From Paenibacillus lautus NBRC 15380 (GTDB lineage: Bacteria > Bacillota > Bacilli > Paenibacillales > Paenibacillaceae), in assembly GCF_004000945.1 (NCBI RefSeq), contig NZ_BIMF01000002.1, positions 124,001 through 188,000 on the forward strand: a stretch of 64,000 bases of DNA. Direction: 5' to 3'. A program made the position numbers and the translations under genes. Positions 16,079-25,128 of the stretch are shown in pieces. Every line of letters starts with the position of its first letter. The stretch's first letter is position 1. A model generated the notes under the pieces. That model saw nothing but the letters and a program-made list of their open reading frames with translations. It had not been told where the DNA came from and searched no databases.

Positions 16079-18382
16079 TTATATCGGCTGGACGAAATAC
16101 CTTGCGCCTGTTTCGGTCGCTATTTCGATGACATGGCCATGACGTTCCATTGGCACCTCCCTTCCATCCGAGGTCATGACCCGTACGGATGGCTCCGCAT
16201 AGAGACGAAGCTTCTTCCCGCTTTCCGAAGTGATGACTGCTTCCGTAAGACTACCGTTCCTCCAAGCGATATCGACCTCGAAGCCTCCTCTAGCTCGAAG
16301 TCCTCGTACACGCCCTTTTGGCCACGCATCTGGCAGCGCCGGAAGAAGGCGAATATGATCCAGGTGACTTTGGACCAGCATTTCTGCAATTCCCGCGGCA
16401 GCTCCAAAGTTGCCGTCGATTTGGAACGGCGGGTGATTATCGAACAAATTTGGGAGCGTCGATTGCCTCAGCAATTCCTTAAGATGAACATAGGACTGTT
16501 CTCCGTCCAACAACCGCGCCCAAAAGTTAATAATCCAGGCCCGACTCCACCCGGTATGTCCCCCGCCATGAGCCAGTCGCCTTCGAAGCGTAACCCGGGC
16601 GGCTTCTGCCAAATCCGGCGTCGAATCCGGACTGATGGTCGTTCCGGGATGAAGACCGAACAGGTGGGAGATGTGCCGGTGCCCGGGGTCGGCCTCTTCG
16701 TAATCCTCCAGCCATTCCTGCAGCTGCCCGTACTTTCCTACCTTCATTTCCGGCAGACAATCCTTGATGGCCGCCCATTCCTGGCGTGCGCTCTCATCGG
16801 TTTCCAGCTCCAGGCTGGCCTCGATGCAGGCATTGAACAGCTCCGTCAGAATCTGTGTGTCCATGGACGGTCCGTAACAGAGCGTTCCGGATTCGCCATT
16901 CGGCAGCTGATAACGGTTCTCCGGCGAAACGGATGGATTCGTCACGAGGTATCCTTCAGGGCTTTCTACCAGAAAGTCGGTAAAGAAGAGTACCGATTCC
17001 TTCATCGTCTCATAAGCTCTTTTCAAGGAAACCGGGTTCGGATTGAATTTGTAATGCTCCCAAAGATGAAGCGTCAGCCATGCGGCGCCCATCACCCATT
17101 GGGTGGCAGGCGGATAGATGTCCTGTGGCGCGGTGTCGGCCCAAATATCGGTGTTATGGTGGGCGACGAATCCGCGGCAGCCGTACATTTTCCGTGCCGT
17201 GACGCGTCCGGTACCCCTCATGCGTTCAATTAAATCAAACAGCGGTTCATGGCATTCGGGCAGATTGCAGCTTTCTGCCGGCCAGTAATTCATCTGGGTG
17301 TTGATATTGATCGTAAATTTGCTGTCCCAGGGCGGAGCCATGGAATCATTCCAGATCCCCTGGAGATTGGCCGGGAGCGACCCGGGGCGGCTGCAGGCGA
17401 TAAGCAGATATCGGCCAAAGTGAAAATACAGGGTATACAACCCGGCATCCTCCCCCCCCGCCTGGACACGTTCAAGTCGGTGTGCCGTCGTCCGCAAATG
17501 GTTCTTCCGATCCGCAGGAGCTCCCAGTTCCAGCTTTACCCGCTCGAACAACCGCCGGTAATCCGCAATATGACGGTTCTTCAAAGCGGCGTAGCCCTGC
17601 TTCGCTGCATGTTCCAGCAGCTCATAACAGCGCAACTTCGGATCGTCCGCGCGAAATGTGCTGGCTGCGGCAATGATGAAAACGACTTCGTCGGCATGAT
17701 CCACCAGGATATGCTCACCGATGACACGCACCGTTCCGCCGACAGCAATTGCTTTTGCAGCGGCAGTATAGGTAAGCCCATCCTTTCCCCCGCAATCATT
17801 TGTCATCACCACCGTGTCCGTGCCATGCCGATGGGCAGCATCCATGTGCTTTCCTTTCTGCCGCTCAAATCGCGATGTCAATGTCAGAGCACCCGGTCGA
17901 TCGGCTTCCAGCCGGATGACCATCACCTCGTCCGGATAGCTGCAAAACACCTCCCGGGTAAAGGTAACGCCTCCGTACCGATATCTCGTTACGGCAACCG
18001 CCTTCTCAAGATCAAGCTCCCTGCGATAATGGGACAACTCACCTTGCGGATGATCGATTTGGATGCAGAAATCGCCTGCCGTCAAATATGGCCTCTGACT
18101 GCGCGGCGTCCCGGAAAAAGCCGTCTCCGACAGCCGGTGAGCTTCCTTCAGCCGCCCTTCGAACAGCAGCTTGCGGATAAGCGGAAGATGCCGAAGCGCA
18201 TCCGGATTGTTGCGGTCTCTCGGCCCTCCGTGCCATACCGAGTCCTCATTAAACTGGATTTTTTCCTGTTCGACGGATCCAAACACCATGCCGCCAAGTC
18301 TTCCGTTCCCAATCGGTAAAGCCTCGTTCCAGTTCTGGGCCGGCTGGTCAAACCATATCAAGGTTTCTGAAATTAATGGCAT
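16079..18382 (-). CDS. Glycoside hydrolase family 95 (alpha-L-fucosidase or alpha-L-galactosidase)
   Basis: 767-residue enzyme with all visible landmarks of GH95: N-terminal '[18 protein letters not shown]', then '[15 protein letters not shown]' carrying the two catalytic asparagines. The general acid Glu is in 'NPSVSPEN', and the base-activating Asp in '[16 protein letters not shown]'. These correspond to Asn-421/Asn-423, Glu-566 and Asp-766 of Bifidobacterium AfcA. It is cytoplasmic (no signal peptide). In a pectin locus it would remove alpha-L-fucose or alpha-L-galactose from side chains of rhamnogalacturonan or xyloglucan. It is the first gene of the operon and is transcribed divergently from the AraC gene at 18688. 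Confidence 0.9.
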   Translation of the reverse strand: MPLISETLIWFDQPAQNWNEALPIGNGRLGGMVFGSVEQEKIQFNEDSVWHGGPRDRNNPDALRHLPLIRKLLFEGRLKEAHRLSETAFSGTPRSQRPYLTAGDFCIQIDHPQGELSHYRRELDLEKAVAVTRYRYGGVTFTREVFCSYPDEVMVIRLEADRPGALTLTSRFERQKGKHMDAAHRHGTDTVVMTNDCGGKDGLTYTAAAKAIAVGGTVRVIGEHILVDHADEVVFIIAAASTFRADDPKLRCYELLEHAAKQGYAALKNRHIADYRRLFERVKLELGAPADRKNHLRTTAHRLERVQAGGEDAGLYTLYFHFGRYLLIACSRPGSLPANLQGIWNDSMAPPWDSKFTININTQMNYWPAESCNLPECHEPLFDLIERMRGTGRVTARKMYGCRGFVAHHNTDIWADTAPQDIYPPATQWVMGAAWLTLHLWEHYKFNPNPVSLKRAYETMKESVLFFTDFLVESPEGYLVTNPSVSPENRYQLPNGESGTLCYGPSMDTQILTELFNACIEASLELETDESARQEWAAIKDCLPEMKVGKYGQLQEWLEDYEEADPGHRHISHLFGLHPGTTISPDSTPDLAEAARVTLRRRLAHGGGHTGWSRAWIINFWARLLDGEQSYVHLKELLRQSTLPNLFDNHPPFQIDGNFGAAAGIAEMLVQSHLDHIRLLPALPDAWPKGRVRGLRARGGFEVDIAWRNGSLTEAVITSESGKKLRLYAEPSVRVMTSDGREVPMERHGHVIEIATETGARYFVQPI

Positions 18383-18439
18383 TCTGTCCTCCGATCTTCT
18401 TCGTGCTGGTTATCACTTCGATACCAGTATATGGCCATG

Positions 18440-18486
18440 AATATACTCATTTCTTGAGCATACCATGCTGATTTACCATGCTAATT
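18440..18486 (-). promoter_or_regulatory. GH95 operon promoter with tandem AraC-operator-like repeats
   Basis: Two head-to-tail 13-base copies, TACCATGCT-G-ATT (18461-18473) and TACCATGCT-A-ATT (18474-18486), differ at one position. On the minus strand a -10 box TATATT lies at 18445-18440. The repeats cover the place of a -35 box, which has no consensus sequence itself. This layout fits activation by the divergently encoded AraC protein. Confidence 0.6.
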
Positions 18487-18498
18487 TTGCTTTTTTTG

Positions 18499-18527
18499 TT
18501 GACATCGAAACGTACCTAGATCATATT
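18499..18527 (+). promoter_or_regulatory. Upstream sigma-A promoter for the AraC gene
   Basis: TTGACA (18499-18504), 17-base spacer, CATATT (18522-18527). It is the farther of the candidate promoters reading toward the regulator. Confidence 0.55.
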
Positions 18528-18548
18528 TGGGAAAGAAGTAGTAATCCA

Positions 18549-18577
18549 TTGACAAGATGATGTAAGCGCTTATATAA
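18549..18577 (+). promoter_or_regulatory. Sigma-A promoter with an embedded cre-like site for the AraC gene
   Basis: TTGACA (18549-18554) is followed after 17 bases by ATATAA (18572-18577). The spacer and -10 region contain TGTAAGCGCTTATA (18561-18574), one mismatch from the CcpA consensus TGWAANCGNTNWCA. Binding there would block the promoter, so glucose repression of the pectin regulator is predicted. Confidence 0.6.
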
Positions 18578-18602
18578 ATGTTAGTGATTGCAGCCAGAAC
18601 CC

Positions 18603-18633
18603 TTGATGATCGGCTGCGGGCATGATATATAAT
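18603..18633 (+). promoter_or_regulatory. Proximal promoter candidate for the AraC gene
   Basis: TTGATG (18603-18608) followed by overlapping TATATA (18626-18631, spacer 17) and TATAAT (18628-18633, spacer 19). It is a weaker candidate because of the -35 box. Confidence 0.35.
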
Positions 18634-18687
18634 CTTCTACGATCACTACAGGTAGTTATCCAACCAAGCTAAAGGAGTTTGAGAGGA

Positions 18688-19530
18688 ATGAATGAACGGC
18701 TGCAGCCTAAGTACCACATTGGAGAGCATGATTTCTCCATCCAATACATGTCGCGAAACGGTTCCAGCAGCATGCCCCGTCCGCATGAGCATCCCTACTT
18801 CGAGCTGTATTACCTGCTTAACGGTGAGCGAGTGTACTTCATGGACGATAACGTGTTTACCGTCAAAAAAGGAGATATGATGATCGTGAACCCGCATGAT
18901 CTCCACTCAACGGCAAGCTCCGATAAGCTGACCTTCGAGCGGGTGCTGATCGGCTTCTCCAGAAGCTTTATTAAACAGGGGGATGCCGGCGTCGCCAAGC
19001 TATTGGATCATGGGACGTCCAGACTCGTTCGTATTCCCTTGAAGCATCAGCCGGAAATCGAACGGCTGCTGCACTCCATGCTCGCAGAATGCCAAACGGA
19101 ACAGACTCACTACAGCTCATTGGTTCGCTCGCTGATGAACGAGCTGCTCATCCGCCTCCACCGGATTGAAACCTCGCTTCAATCCCAGACTCATGAATAC
19201 GAGCATCCGATGCACCAGAAAATTTCGGAGATTGCCCAATATATCAAATCGAATTTTTATGAAAAGCTCACGCTGGAGCAGGTCTCCAAGCAGTTTTACA
19301 TCAGCCCCTCCTACCTCAGCAGGGTGTTCACCAGGCTGACAGGCTTTCACTTTCGCGAATACCTGCAGGTGGTGCGAATTCGCGAAGCCCAAAAAATGCT
19401 CGTGAACAGCCGGGAATCCGTACAAATCATCTCCGAACAGGCCGGATTTGAGCATATTGCCCACTTTAATAAAACCTTCAAAAAAATCACGGGCACGACC
19501 CCTCTTCAGTACCGCAAACGTCATGGATAG
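18688..19530 (+). CDS. AraC-family transcriptional regulator of the pectin genes
   Basis: About 280-residue regulator. The N-terminal cupin-like sensor domain (about 1-140) includes 'HEHPYFELYYLLNGERVYF', whose HEHPYFEL core is typical of sugar-sensing AraC proteins. The C-terminal double helix-turn-helix (about 180-280) has 'LTLEQVSKQFYISPSYLSRVF' and 'VQIISEQAGFEHIAHFNKTF'. It ends in the diagnostic 'TPLQYRKRHG'. ATG 18688 is favoured; AAAGGAG is 10 bases upstream, and a TTG at 18681-18679 would be too close to it. It is divergent from the GH95-GH28-PL1 operon and convergent with GH43, so it probably controls both sides. Confidence 0.88.
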   Translation: MNERLQPKYHIGEHDFSIQYMSRNGSSSMPRPHEHPYFELYYLLNGERVYFMDDNVFTVKKGDMMIVNPHDLHSTASSDKLTFERVLIGFSRSFIKQGDAGVAKLLDHGTSRLVRIPLKHQPEIERLLHSMLAECQTEQTHYSSLVRSLMNELLIRLHRIETSLQSQTHEYEHPMHQKISEIAQYIKSNFYEKLTLEQVSKQFYISPSYLSRVFTRLTGFHFREYLQVVRIREAQKMLVNSRESVQIISEQAGFEHIAHFNKTFKKITGTTPLQYRKRHG

Positions 19531-19534
19531 AATC

Positions 19535-19584
19535 GGGGCTGTTCCAAAGTTGTCACCTGTCTTGGAGCAGCTCCGCCAGTTTTT
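19535..19584 (+). terminator. Terminator between the AraC gene and the GH43 gene
   Basis: GGGGCTGTTCCAAAG (19535-19549) pairs imperfectly with CTTGGAGCAGCTCC (19561-19574), followed by GCCAG and TTTTT on the plus strand. It ends exactly at the stop codon of the convergent GH43 gene. Confidence 0.6.
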
Positions 19585-21168
19585 CTATATCTCTCCTTTT
19601 CCAACCCTAAACCAGTCGATATCCGCATACCCTCTGTCTGCATGATCCTCTGCACAAGCCGCGAACAATCCGACCTTGGCTCCAACCCAGTGCCCCTTTT
19701 CCGCTTCGAACTCCTTATCCCTGCACGGCAAGAAAGGACCGTCAGCAGCGGCAAAATAAAAACGGCATTTGGCACCAGAATGAACGGTCACCCGAATCGT
19801 TACCTTCCCTTCATTCAATCCGCCAGACCATACGACATTCTCCTCCAAGTCGTTCCCTTCGGCCTGGATGATCTCCATGCCGGAGCCGTCAACCTTCATG
19901 TGAACGGCCGCATAGGCGAATGTTCGTCCGAATACGATCAGGCCCGCCCGCTCACCGGGCTTTAGTGCCGTACCGTCCAGATTGGCTTCCGCATGAAATA
20001 CTTCCGCCGGAAATTTCTGCATCAGCAAGTGAGGGGCATCGTAAATCGTGCGCGATGACTGGTTCTCCGGTACCTGGAAAGAAAATAATCGCAAATGGCT
20101 TTCCTTCTCGAATGCATACCAGGCCGGATTCGGATTGGCCTGCCATTGCCACTGAAGGCCAAGCGGAGCGCCTTCGAATTCGTCCGAGTCGTCCGGTGCC
20201 TGAATCATATGCTCCCTGCCGACGTTTGGCTTCGGATAACGCAGAACCGGTTCGCCGATCCCGTCTCCATTCGTGTCGGTCCCCATCAGCGGCCAATCAT
20301 CCACCCAGTTCATGGGCTGTAGATGAACTATTCGTCCGTAGGCCTCCTTGTCTTGAAAATGCATAAACCAGGATTCGCCCGATGCCAGCTCCACCCAGCC
20401 ACCTTGATGCGGCCCGTTAATCGGGCTATCGCCTTGATGCAGTACGATTTTGTCCTCATAGGGGCCGAAGACCGAGGTAGACCGAAGCACGGTCTGCCAC
20501 CCCGTTGATACTCCACCTGCGGGAGCAAAAATATAATAATAACCATTCCGTTTATAGATCTTTGGCCCTTCCATCGTCGGATGACGCTCGGTCCCGTCGA
20601 AGACGATCTGACCTTCATCCAGCAGACGTTTTCCGTCAGGGGACATCCGGCACATTCTTAATCGATGCTTGATGCCGCATCTGCTTTTGGCAAACGCGTG
20701 AACCAGGTAAGCTTGGCCGTCATCGTCCCAGAACGGACACGGGTCGATCAAGCCTTTCCCCTCTTGAACCAGATGCCGAGGCGTCCAGCTGCCTGCCGGG
20801 TTCTCGGTGGTGCTCATAAAGATACCGACATCCGGGTCGCCATAGAATACCCAGTACTTGCCGTCATGGAACCGAAGGGCAGGTGCCCAGACTCCGTTTC
20901 CATGCTGAGGGACGTCATAGCTCGGCAGATCCATCCGGGGCAGCACATAATTGATGAGCTTCCAGTTAATCAAATCCTTCGAATGCAGAATCGGCAATCC
21001 GGGCAGATGGCCGAAGCTGGAGGCCGTCATATAGAAATCCTCCCCTGCCCGGATCACATCCGGATCCGAATAATCCGCATGAAGTACCGGGTTCACAAAC
21101 GTCCCGTCCCCCTGATCCGACAACCATGGTTTGTTCTGCAGAGATTGCTTTGTTGACGATGAATGCAT
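19585..21168 (-). CDS. Glycoside hydrolase family 43 (beta-xylosidase/alpha-L-arabinofuranosidase type)
   Basis: 527-residue cytoplasmic enzyme (no signal peptide). The five-bladed propeller is recognisable from 'FVNPVLHADYSDPDVI' (base Asp, about residues 24-39), 'GLIDPCPFWDDDG' (second Asp, about 138-150) and 'HPTMEGPKIYKRNGYYY' (acid Glu, about 196-212). A C-terminal GH43 beta-sandwich domain (about 330-525) is present, as in two-domain xylosidase/arabinosidase members. The family removes arabinose, xylose or galactose from side chains; in a pectin locus arabinan or galactan decorations of rhamnogalacturonan I are likely. It follows GH105 by 16 bases and is its operon partner. Confidence 0.88.
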   Translation of the reverse strand: MHSSSTKQSLQNKPWLSDQGDGTFVNPVLHADYSDPDVIRAGEDFYMTASSFGHLPGLPILHSKDLINWKLINYVLPRMDLPSYDVPQHGNGVWAPALRFHDGKYWVFYGDPDVGIFMSTTENPAGSWTPRHLVQEGKGLIDPCPFWDDDGQAYLVHAFAKSRCGIKHRLRMCRMSPDGKRLLDEGQIVFDGTERHPTMEGPKIYKRNGYYYIFAPAGGVSTGWQTVLRSTSVFGPYEDKIVLHQGDSPINGPHQGGWVELASGESWFMHFQDKEAYGRIVHLQPMNWVDDWPLMGTDTNGDGIGEPVLRYPKPNVGREHMIQAPDDSDEFEGAPLGLQWQWQANPNPAWYAFEKESHLRLFSFQVPENQSSRTIYDAPHLLMQKFPAEVFHAEANLDGTALKPGERAGLIVFGRTFAYAAVHMKVDGSGMEIIQAEGNDLEENVVWSGGLNEGKVTIRVTVHSGAKCRFYFAAADGPFLPCRDKEFEAEKGHWVGAKVGLFAACAEDHADRGYADIDWFRVGKGEI

Positions 21169-21184
21169 CGTATGGTTCCTCCTA

Positions 21185-22297
21185 TCACGAATCTAGTAAC
21201 CGCTCCATTTCCAGACTTGCAAGGATGAAAGGCGCTACGCCGATCTGGGCGTCCGACACCACTTTCTCGCTGATGTAATATTCGTACGAGCCGTTGCGCT
21301 CGTCACTGAGCCCCGCTCCATGGCACATGGAATGAAGATGCACGCCGGTATCGTTGACCTCGACAAACCTCTGAACCAAACCCTCATAAGCCCCCTCCGC
21401 AATGGATCTTGAAGGCTGTTCCAGGTATTGGAGCCGCACACCCTTGGCTAATGCATAAATAAACATGGAGGAGCCGGAGGTTTCAAGATAATTGCCTTCC
21501 CGGAAGCCTTGATCGAGCACCTGGAACCACAGACCGCTTTTTTCCTCCTGCCAACGTCCCAGCGCACGGCTCAAGCGTTCAAATATGCCTATAATTGTAC
21601 CGCGCTTCGGATGATCTACCGGAAAAAATTCGAGACTGTCCACCAGCGCCATCGCATACCAGCCTAAGGCCCGGCTCCAAAAATGGGAAGATCTGCCGCT
21701 TTCCGGGTCAGCCCATACCTGTTCCTTGGCTTCATCCCATCCGTGATACAAAAGGCCCGTTTTGGGATCCCGGGTGCTACGCTCCACCAGCAGAAGCTGG
21801 TGAGCTACCTCGTCGAAGAATTCAGAACGGTTGTAGGTTTTGGCATACTGCGCCAGAAATGGCGAAGACATATAGAGCCCATCCAGCCACATCTGAAATG
21901 GGTATACTTTTTTGTGCCAAAAACCGCCGTCCGTCGTTCTGGGCTGGCTGATCAGCTGGGCGGCCAGCGTATGGGAAGCCTTTTCATAACGGGAGTCATG
22001 AAATCTGGCGCTTAGGGCAAACAAATTTTTCCCCTGATTGATCTGGTCCAGATTATATTCTTCGATGCGATATCCCCGAATGTCCCCATCCGCTTGGACA
22101 AAAAGATCCATATGCCGCTTCATGAACTCAAAATAATCGTCCTTGTTATAGAAATCCCCTGTGCGGGCGATTGCCATGAGCATCATCCCGGGTACATACG
22201 CCCACCGGCGGACAATTTCCGGGTGAAGTCCCTCGCTGTCCGCTTGACTGAGAATGGTATCCGCCGTCAGGACGGACCATCTGTTCTCTTCCTTCAA
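21185..22297 (-). CDS. Unsaturated rhamnogalacturonyl hydrolase, glycoside hydrolase family 105 (YteR/YesR-like)
   Basis: 370-residue cytoplasmic (alpha/alpha)6-barrel enzyme, the same length as B. subtilis YteR. It hydrolyses the unsaturated galacturonic acid left by lyases at the end of rhamnogalacturonan oligosaccharides. 'RWAYVPGMMLMAI' opens the barrel. The catalytic Asp lies in 'FQMWLDGLYM' near residue 144, followed by 'FWSRALGWYAMALVD' around 210. A TTG start with GAGGTGAGG upstream is used. It is the first gene of the GH105-GH43 operon and divergent from the pectinesterase gene. Confidence 0.9.
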   Translation of the reverse strand: MKEENRWSVLTADTILSQADSEGLHPEIVRRWAYVPGMMLMAIARTGDFYNKDDYFEFMKRHMDLFVQADGDIRGYRIEEYNLDQINQGKNLFALSARFHDSRYEKASHTLAAQLISQPRTTDGGFWHKKVYPFQMWLDGLYMSSPFLAQYAKTYNRSEFFDEVAHQLLLVERSTRDPKTGLLYHGWDEAKEQVWADPESGRSSHFWSRALGWYAMALVDSLEFFPVDHPKRGTIIGIFERLSRALGRWQEEKSGLWFQVLDQGFREGNYLETSGSSMFIYALAKGVRLQYLEQPSRSIAEGAYEGLVQRFVEVNDTGVHLHSMCHGAGLSDERNGSYEYYISEKVVSDAQIGVAPFILASLEMERLLDS

Positions 22298-22581
22298 AAC
22301 CGCCTCACCTCAATATCCTTGGAAGTTTCATTCACAAACCTAATTATAAAGAAACGGAAATCATAAAAATTCCGGATTTGATGCCATATCTCCCTCATAT
22401 TTTGCATTTTATGCTCTACTTCCCCAGGTTTGTTCAATAAGCACCAAACAGAAAAAGCTGCTATTTTCAAATCTGGCATAAAAAGCAAAAAATGATCCGA
22501 TTTAAACATCGGAGGCGTTTTTATTGGAGCCTCCAATTCGATAACATAGATGAAAAATTCATAAAAGGAGCGTGTTCATCG
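22298..22581. other. Divergent promoter region between GH105 and the pectinesterase gene
   Basis: About 284 bases of AT-rich sequence that must drive both directions. It contains a small hairpin with GGAGGC/GCCTCC arms (about 22510-22533) in the leader of the plus-strand gene. A pair of diverging GATTTGATGCCAT and CAAATCTGGCAT segments (about 22376 and 22470) could be a regulator site. I could not settle a -35/-10 pair. Confidence 0.4.
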
Positions 22582-23508
22582 ATGAAAATCACAGTAGATT
22601 CCAGCGGACATGGCGACTTCGCGACGGTACAGTCCGCAGTTGACTCGATTCCCGAGCAGACCGATTCTCTTGTCATCCTCGAAATCAAAAAGGGTGTGTA
22701 CCGCGAGAAAATCACCATCCCTTCATCGAAGCCAGCTATTCGCATGATCGGCGAAGGAGCGGAAGAAACGGTTCTTACCTATTCGGATAACGCCCACACC
22801 TTGGGGAAAGATGGACAGCCCCTCGGCACCTTTCGCAGTGGAAGCTTGTATGTCTACGCCGACGATTTCAGCGCTGAACAATTGACCATCCGTAATGATT
22901 CGGGCCCTGGAACCGGCCAGGCTGTCGCCGCCTTTATCGATGCCGACCGCGTCTCCTTTCAGCATGTAAGGCTCGAAGGCGATCAGGATACGCTCTATGC
23001 GTCCGGCGGACGTCATTATTTTTCCGGATGTTTTATCGAGGGAGATGTCGATTTTATATTTGGGCCGGCAACGGCCGTATTCGACCGGTGCCTGATCCGC
23101 TGCAAGCGGTCCTGCGGTTACCTAACCGCAGCCAATACGCCGGAGGAAGCGGAGTTCGGCTATGTCTTTCTGGACTGCCATATCTCGGGAGCACCCGGCG
23201 TTGAGAACGTATACCTCGGCCGGCCATGGCGTGCTTACGCCAATGTGGTGTTCATCCGATGCGAAATGGACGGCTCGGTTCATCCGCTGGGATGGCATAA
23301 CTGGAACCAACCGGACCGCGAGGGGACATCCCGTTATGCCGAATTCGGCAGCCGCGGCCCCGGCGCAGCCCCCTCCCTGCGGGTTGCATGGTCCAGGCAG
23401 CTGACAGAGGCCGAGGCTAAACCGTTTACGATCAAACAAGTACTCAGCGGACAAGACGGTTGGTGTCCGCCTTACGCTCCTGGTACATCTAAGCTGACGA
23501 AAGGTTGA
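22582..23508 (+). CDS. Pectin methylesterase (carbohydrate esterase family 8), no signal peptide
   Basis: About 308 residues. It removes methyl groups from methyl-galacturonate. CE8 landmarks are in order: 'DFATVQSAVDSIPE' (10-23), 'QAVAAFIDADRVSFQHV' (first catalytic Asp region near 140), 'GDVDFIFGPATAVFDRC' (second catalytic Asp near 160) and 'YLGRPWRAYANVVF' (Arg/Trp near 213). The start ATG at 22582 is preferred over the longer frame because the protein then begins at the canonical 'ITVDSSGHGDF'; AAAGGAG lies 11 bases upstream. There is no signal peptide, so it should act on imported oligomers. It is coupled to the serine hydrolase gene (stop and start overlap). Confidence 0.88.
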   Translation: MKITVDSSGHGDFATVQSAVDSIPEQTDSLVILEIKKGVYREKITIPSSKPAIRMIGEGAEETVLTYSDNAHTLGKDGQPLGTFRSGSLYVYADDFSAEQLTIRNDSGPGTGQAVAAFIDADRVSFQHVRLEGDQDTLYASGGRHYFSGCFIEGDVDFIFGPATAVFDRCLIRCKRSCGYLTAANTPEEAEFGYVFLDCHISGAPGVENVYLGRPWRAYANVVFIRCEMDGSVHPLGWHNWNQPDREGTSRYAEFGSRGPGAAPSLRVAWSRQLTEAEAKPFTIKQVLSGQDGWCPPYAPGTSKLTKG

Positions 23509-24941
23509 TGATGATGACTGCACTGGCTCGATCTCGTCCCGAGGAGGTCGGTATTCCTCCTTCCGCCATCCTCCGCTTTATGGAGAATATGGCGGTAAGG
23601 AATATGAACCTGCACAGCTTTATGCTGCTTCGGCAGGGCAAAGTGGCTGCCGAAGGCTATTACTTCCCGTTTCACAAGGATTTAAGGCATCCGATTTTCT
23701 CTGTCAGCAAGAGCCTGACTTCAGCAGCCGTCGGCATTGCCATTGGCGAAGGACTGATCTCGCTGGAGGACAAGGTCATTCATTTTTTTCCGGATAAGCA
23801 GCCTCAGACCGTACACCCGTACACAGCCAGCATGACCATCCAGCATCTGCTGAGCATGCAAACCGTTCACCGCAAATCCACCAATAAGGAAGCCCGAGAT
23901 ATCGTATTCGAATATCTTCATACGCCTCCCAGTCATCCTCCGGGTACCGTCTTTTCCTACGATACAACGGGGACGCATACGCTGTGTGCCATCCTCCAAA
24001 GGGTCACGGGGACCACCGTGCATGACTATCTCGAAACACGCTTGTTCCAGCCCCTCGGGATGCAGGATATCGAATGGGAGACCTGTCCGCTCGGAATTAA
24101 CCTGGGCGGCAGCGGAGCCTATTGCACTCCAGAGGATATGGCCAAATTCGGCCAGCTGTATCTGCAGGACGGAGTGTGGAACGGGATCCGGATTCTACCG
24201 GAAGGCTGGGTTGAGCAAAGCACGTCCAAGGCGGTTGATAACTCCAGAGCCGGAATTCTGCTGGAAGGACGAAGCGGGTACGGATACCAATTCTGGCGGG
24301 CCAGGCGTCAAGCCTACTGTGCTTTCGGCGCCGGCGGGCAATTCGTTCTCGTCATTCCGGACCATGACGCCGTTTTCGTCTCAACGGCCAACACCATGCT
24401 GAACCGGGATGAACACCAAGGGATCCTGGATAGCGTGTGGACCCATCTGGTTCCTTCCATGCAGGCGTGCTGTCCCTTTAATGATGCCGATTATCAGCAG
24501 ATGCAGCAGCGTCTAAGCGACTTGAAGCTCCATCTGCCGGAGGGAACCTCCTTCTCCAGTGCAGCAACGCAGGTCTCTGGTCAGCATTATCGCCTCGCAG
24601 CTAACGAGCCGGGATGGACGGTTTGTCGCGTTACGTTTAGTGACCAACACTGTGAGCTCGACTTCGTTCATGAAACCGAACGTTCCAGGATTTTATGCTC
24701 CATGAACGATTGGCACGTCGGTCCCGATCCTTTTTTCGGCCTTCCCTCGGCCTGTAGTACCGTATGGGCAGACTCGTCGACTTGCTTGATCCACATTCAG
24801 CTGCTGGAACAGCAGCAGATGTTTATCCTTACCTGCCGTTTCGACCGTGACGGTCTTGTTCTGCAAATCAAGCCGGCAGGCGCCCTCAGAACGAATCATC
24901 TTGACCTCGTGCTAATTGGAACGAAAATCGACGGTCCATGA
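23508..24941 (+). CDS. Beta-lactamase-fold serine hydrolase (class C/esterase type)
   Basis: About 477-residue cytoplasmic protein of the beta-lactamase/penicillin-binding-protein-like family. The nucleophile motif SxxK is 'SVSKS' near residue 68. A Tyr-containing second motif 'FSYDTTGTH' is near 150, and 'GYGYQFWRARRQAYCAFGAGGQFV' is near 265, whose GAGGQ takes the place of the usual HTG/KTG loop. Start choice is unsure: TTG/ATG/ATG/ATG codons run in series at 23505-23516 behind AAAGG. It is coupled to the pectinesterase, so a role in removing acetyl or another ester from pectin fragments is possible but not shown. Family members of this kind are also amidases. Confidence 0.75.
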   Translation: MMMTALARSRPEEVGIPPSAILRFMENMAVRNMNLHSFMLLRQGKVAAEGYYFPFHKDLRHPIFSVSKSLTSAAVGIAIGEGLISLEDKVIHFFPDKQPQTVHPYTASMTIQHLLSMQTVHRKSTNKEARDIVFEYLHTPPSHPPGTVFSYDTTGTHTLCAILQRVTGTTVHDYLETRLFQPLGMQDIEWETCPLGINLGGSGAYCTPEDMAKFGQLYLQDGVWNGIRILPEGWVEQSTSKAVDNSRAGILLEGRSGYGYQFWRARRQAYCAFGAGGQFVLVIPDHDAVFVSTANTMLNRDEHQGILDSVWTHLVPSMQACCPFNDADYQQMQQRLSDLKLHLPEGTSFSSAATQVSGQHYRLAANEPGWTVCRVTFSDQHCELDFVHETERSRILCSMNDWHVGPDPFFGLPSACSTVWADSSTCLIHIQLLEQQQMFILTCRFDRDGLVLQIKPAGALRTNHLDLVLIGTKIDGP

Positions 24942-25047
24942 ACCGTATGCTCCTAATTTGCCTCTCTTTATAAGTTGAATGACTGATTTGCATATAACGC
25001 AGCCGTGTGAAATGTTCTTTCGATCATGAATTCAGCTTATAAGTAGT

Positions 25048-25114
25048 GAGAGACAAAGCAGCCAAGTACGCCAAAGGCACTTCCTTTTACTTGCCCGCTT
25101 TGTCTCTCGTTTTC
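25048..25114. terminator. Large bidirectional terminator between convergent genes
   Basis: GAGAGACAAAGC (25048-25059) pairs exactly with GCTTTGTCTCTC (25097-25108), and an inner CAAGTA/TACTTG stem nests inside. A GTTTTC tail follows on the plus strand. It separates the serine hydrolase gene from the convergent binding-protein gene. Confidence 0.72.
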
Positions 25115-25128
25115 ATAATGAATGACCT

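Larger units (their letters stand above)
18383..18687. other. Divergent regulatory region between GH95 and the AraC regulator
   Basis: About 305 bases with no gene. It contains the tandem 13-base repeats (18461-18486) next to the GH95 promoter. Three candidate plus-strand promoters face the AraC gene, one of them carrying a cre-like site. A structured leader has inverted AGTGAT/ATCACT and GCAGCC/GGCTGC arms (18582-18647). Confidence 0.7.

Noticed and set aside
17249..18319. 356-codon plus-strand reading frame antisense to the GH95 gene
   Set aside because: GH95 motifs cover the opposite strand throughout; there is no start site with a ribosome binding site.
22376..22482. Inverted GATTTGATGCCAT / CAAATCTGGCAT segments between GH105 and CE8
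   Set aside because: They match only partly and are nearly 100 bases apart; not enough for an operator call beyond a note in the region entry.
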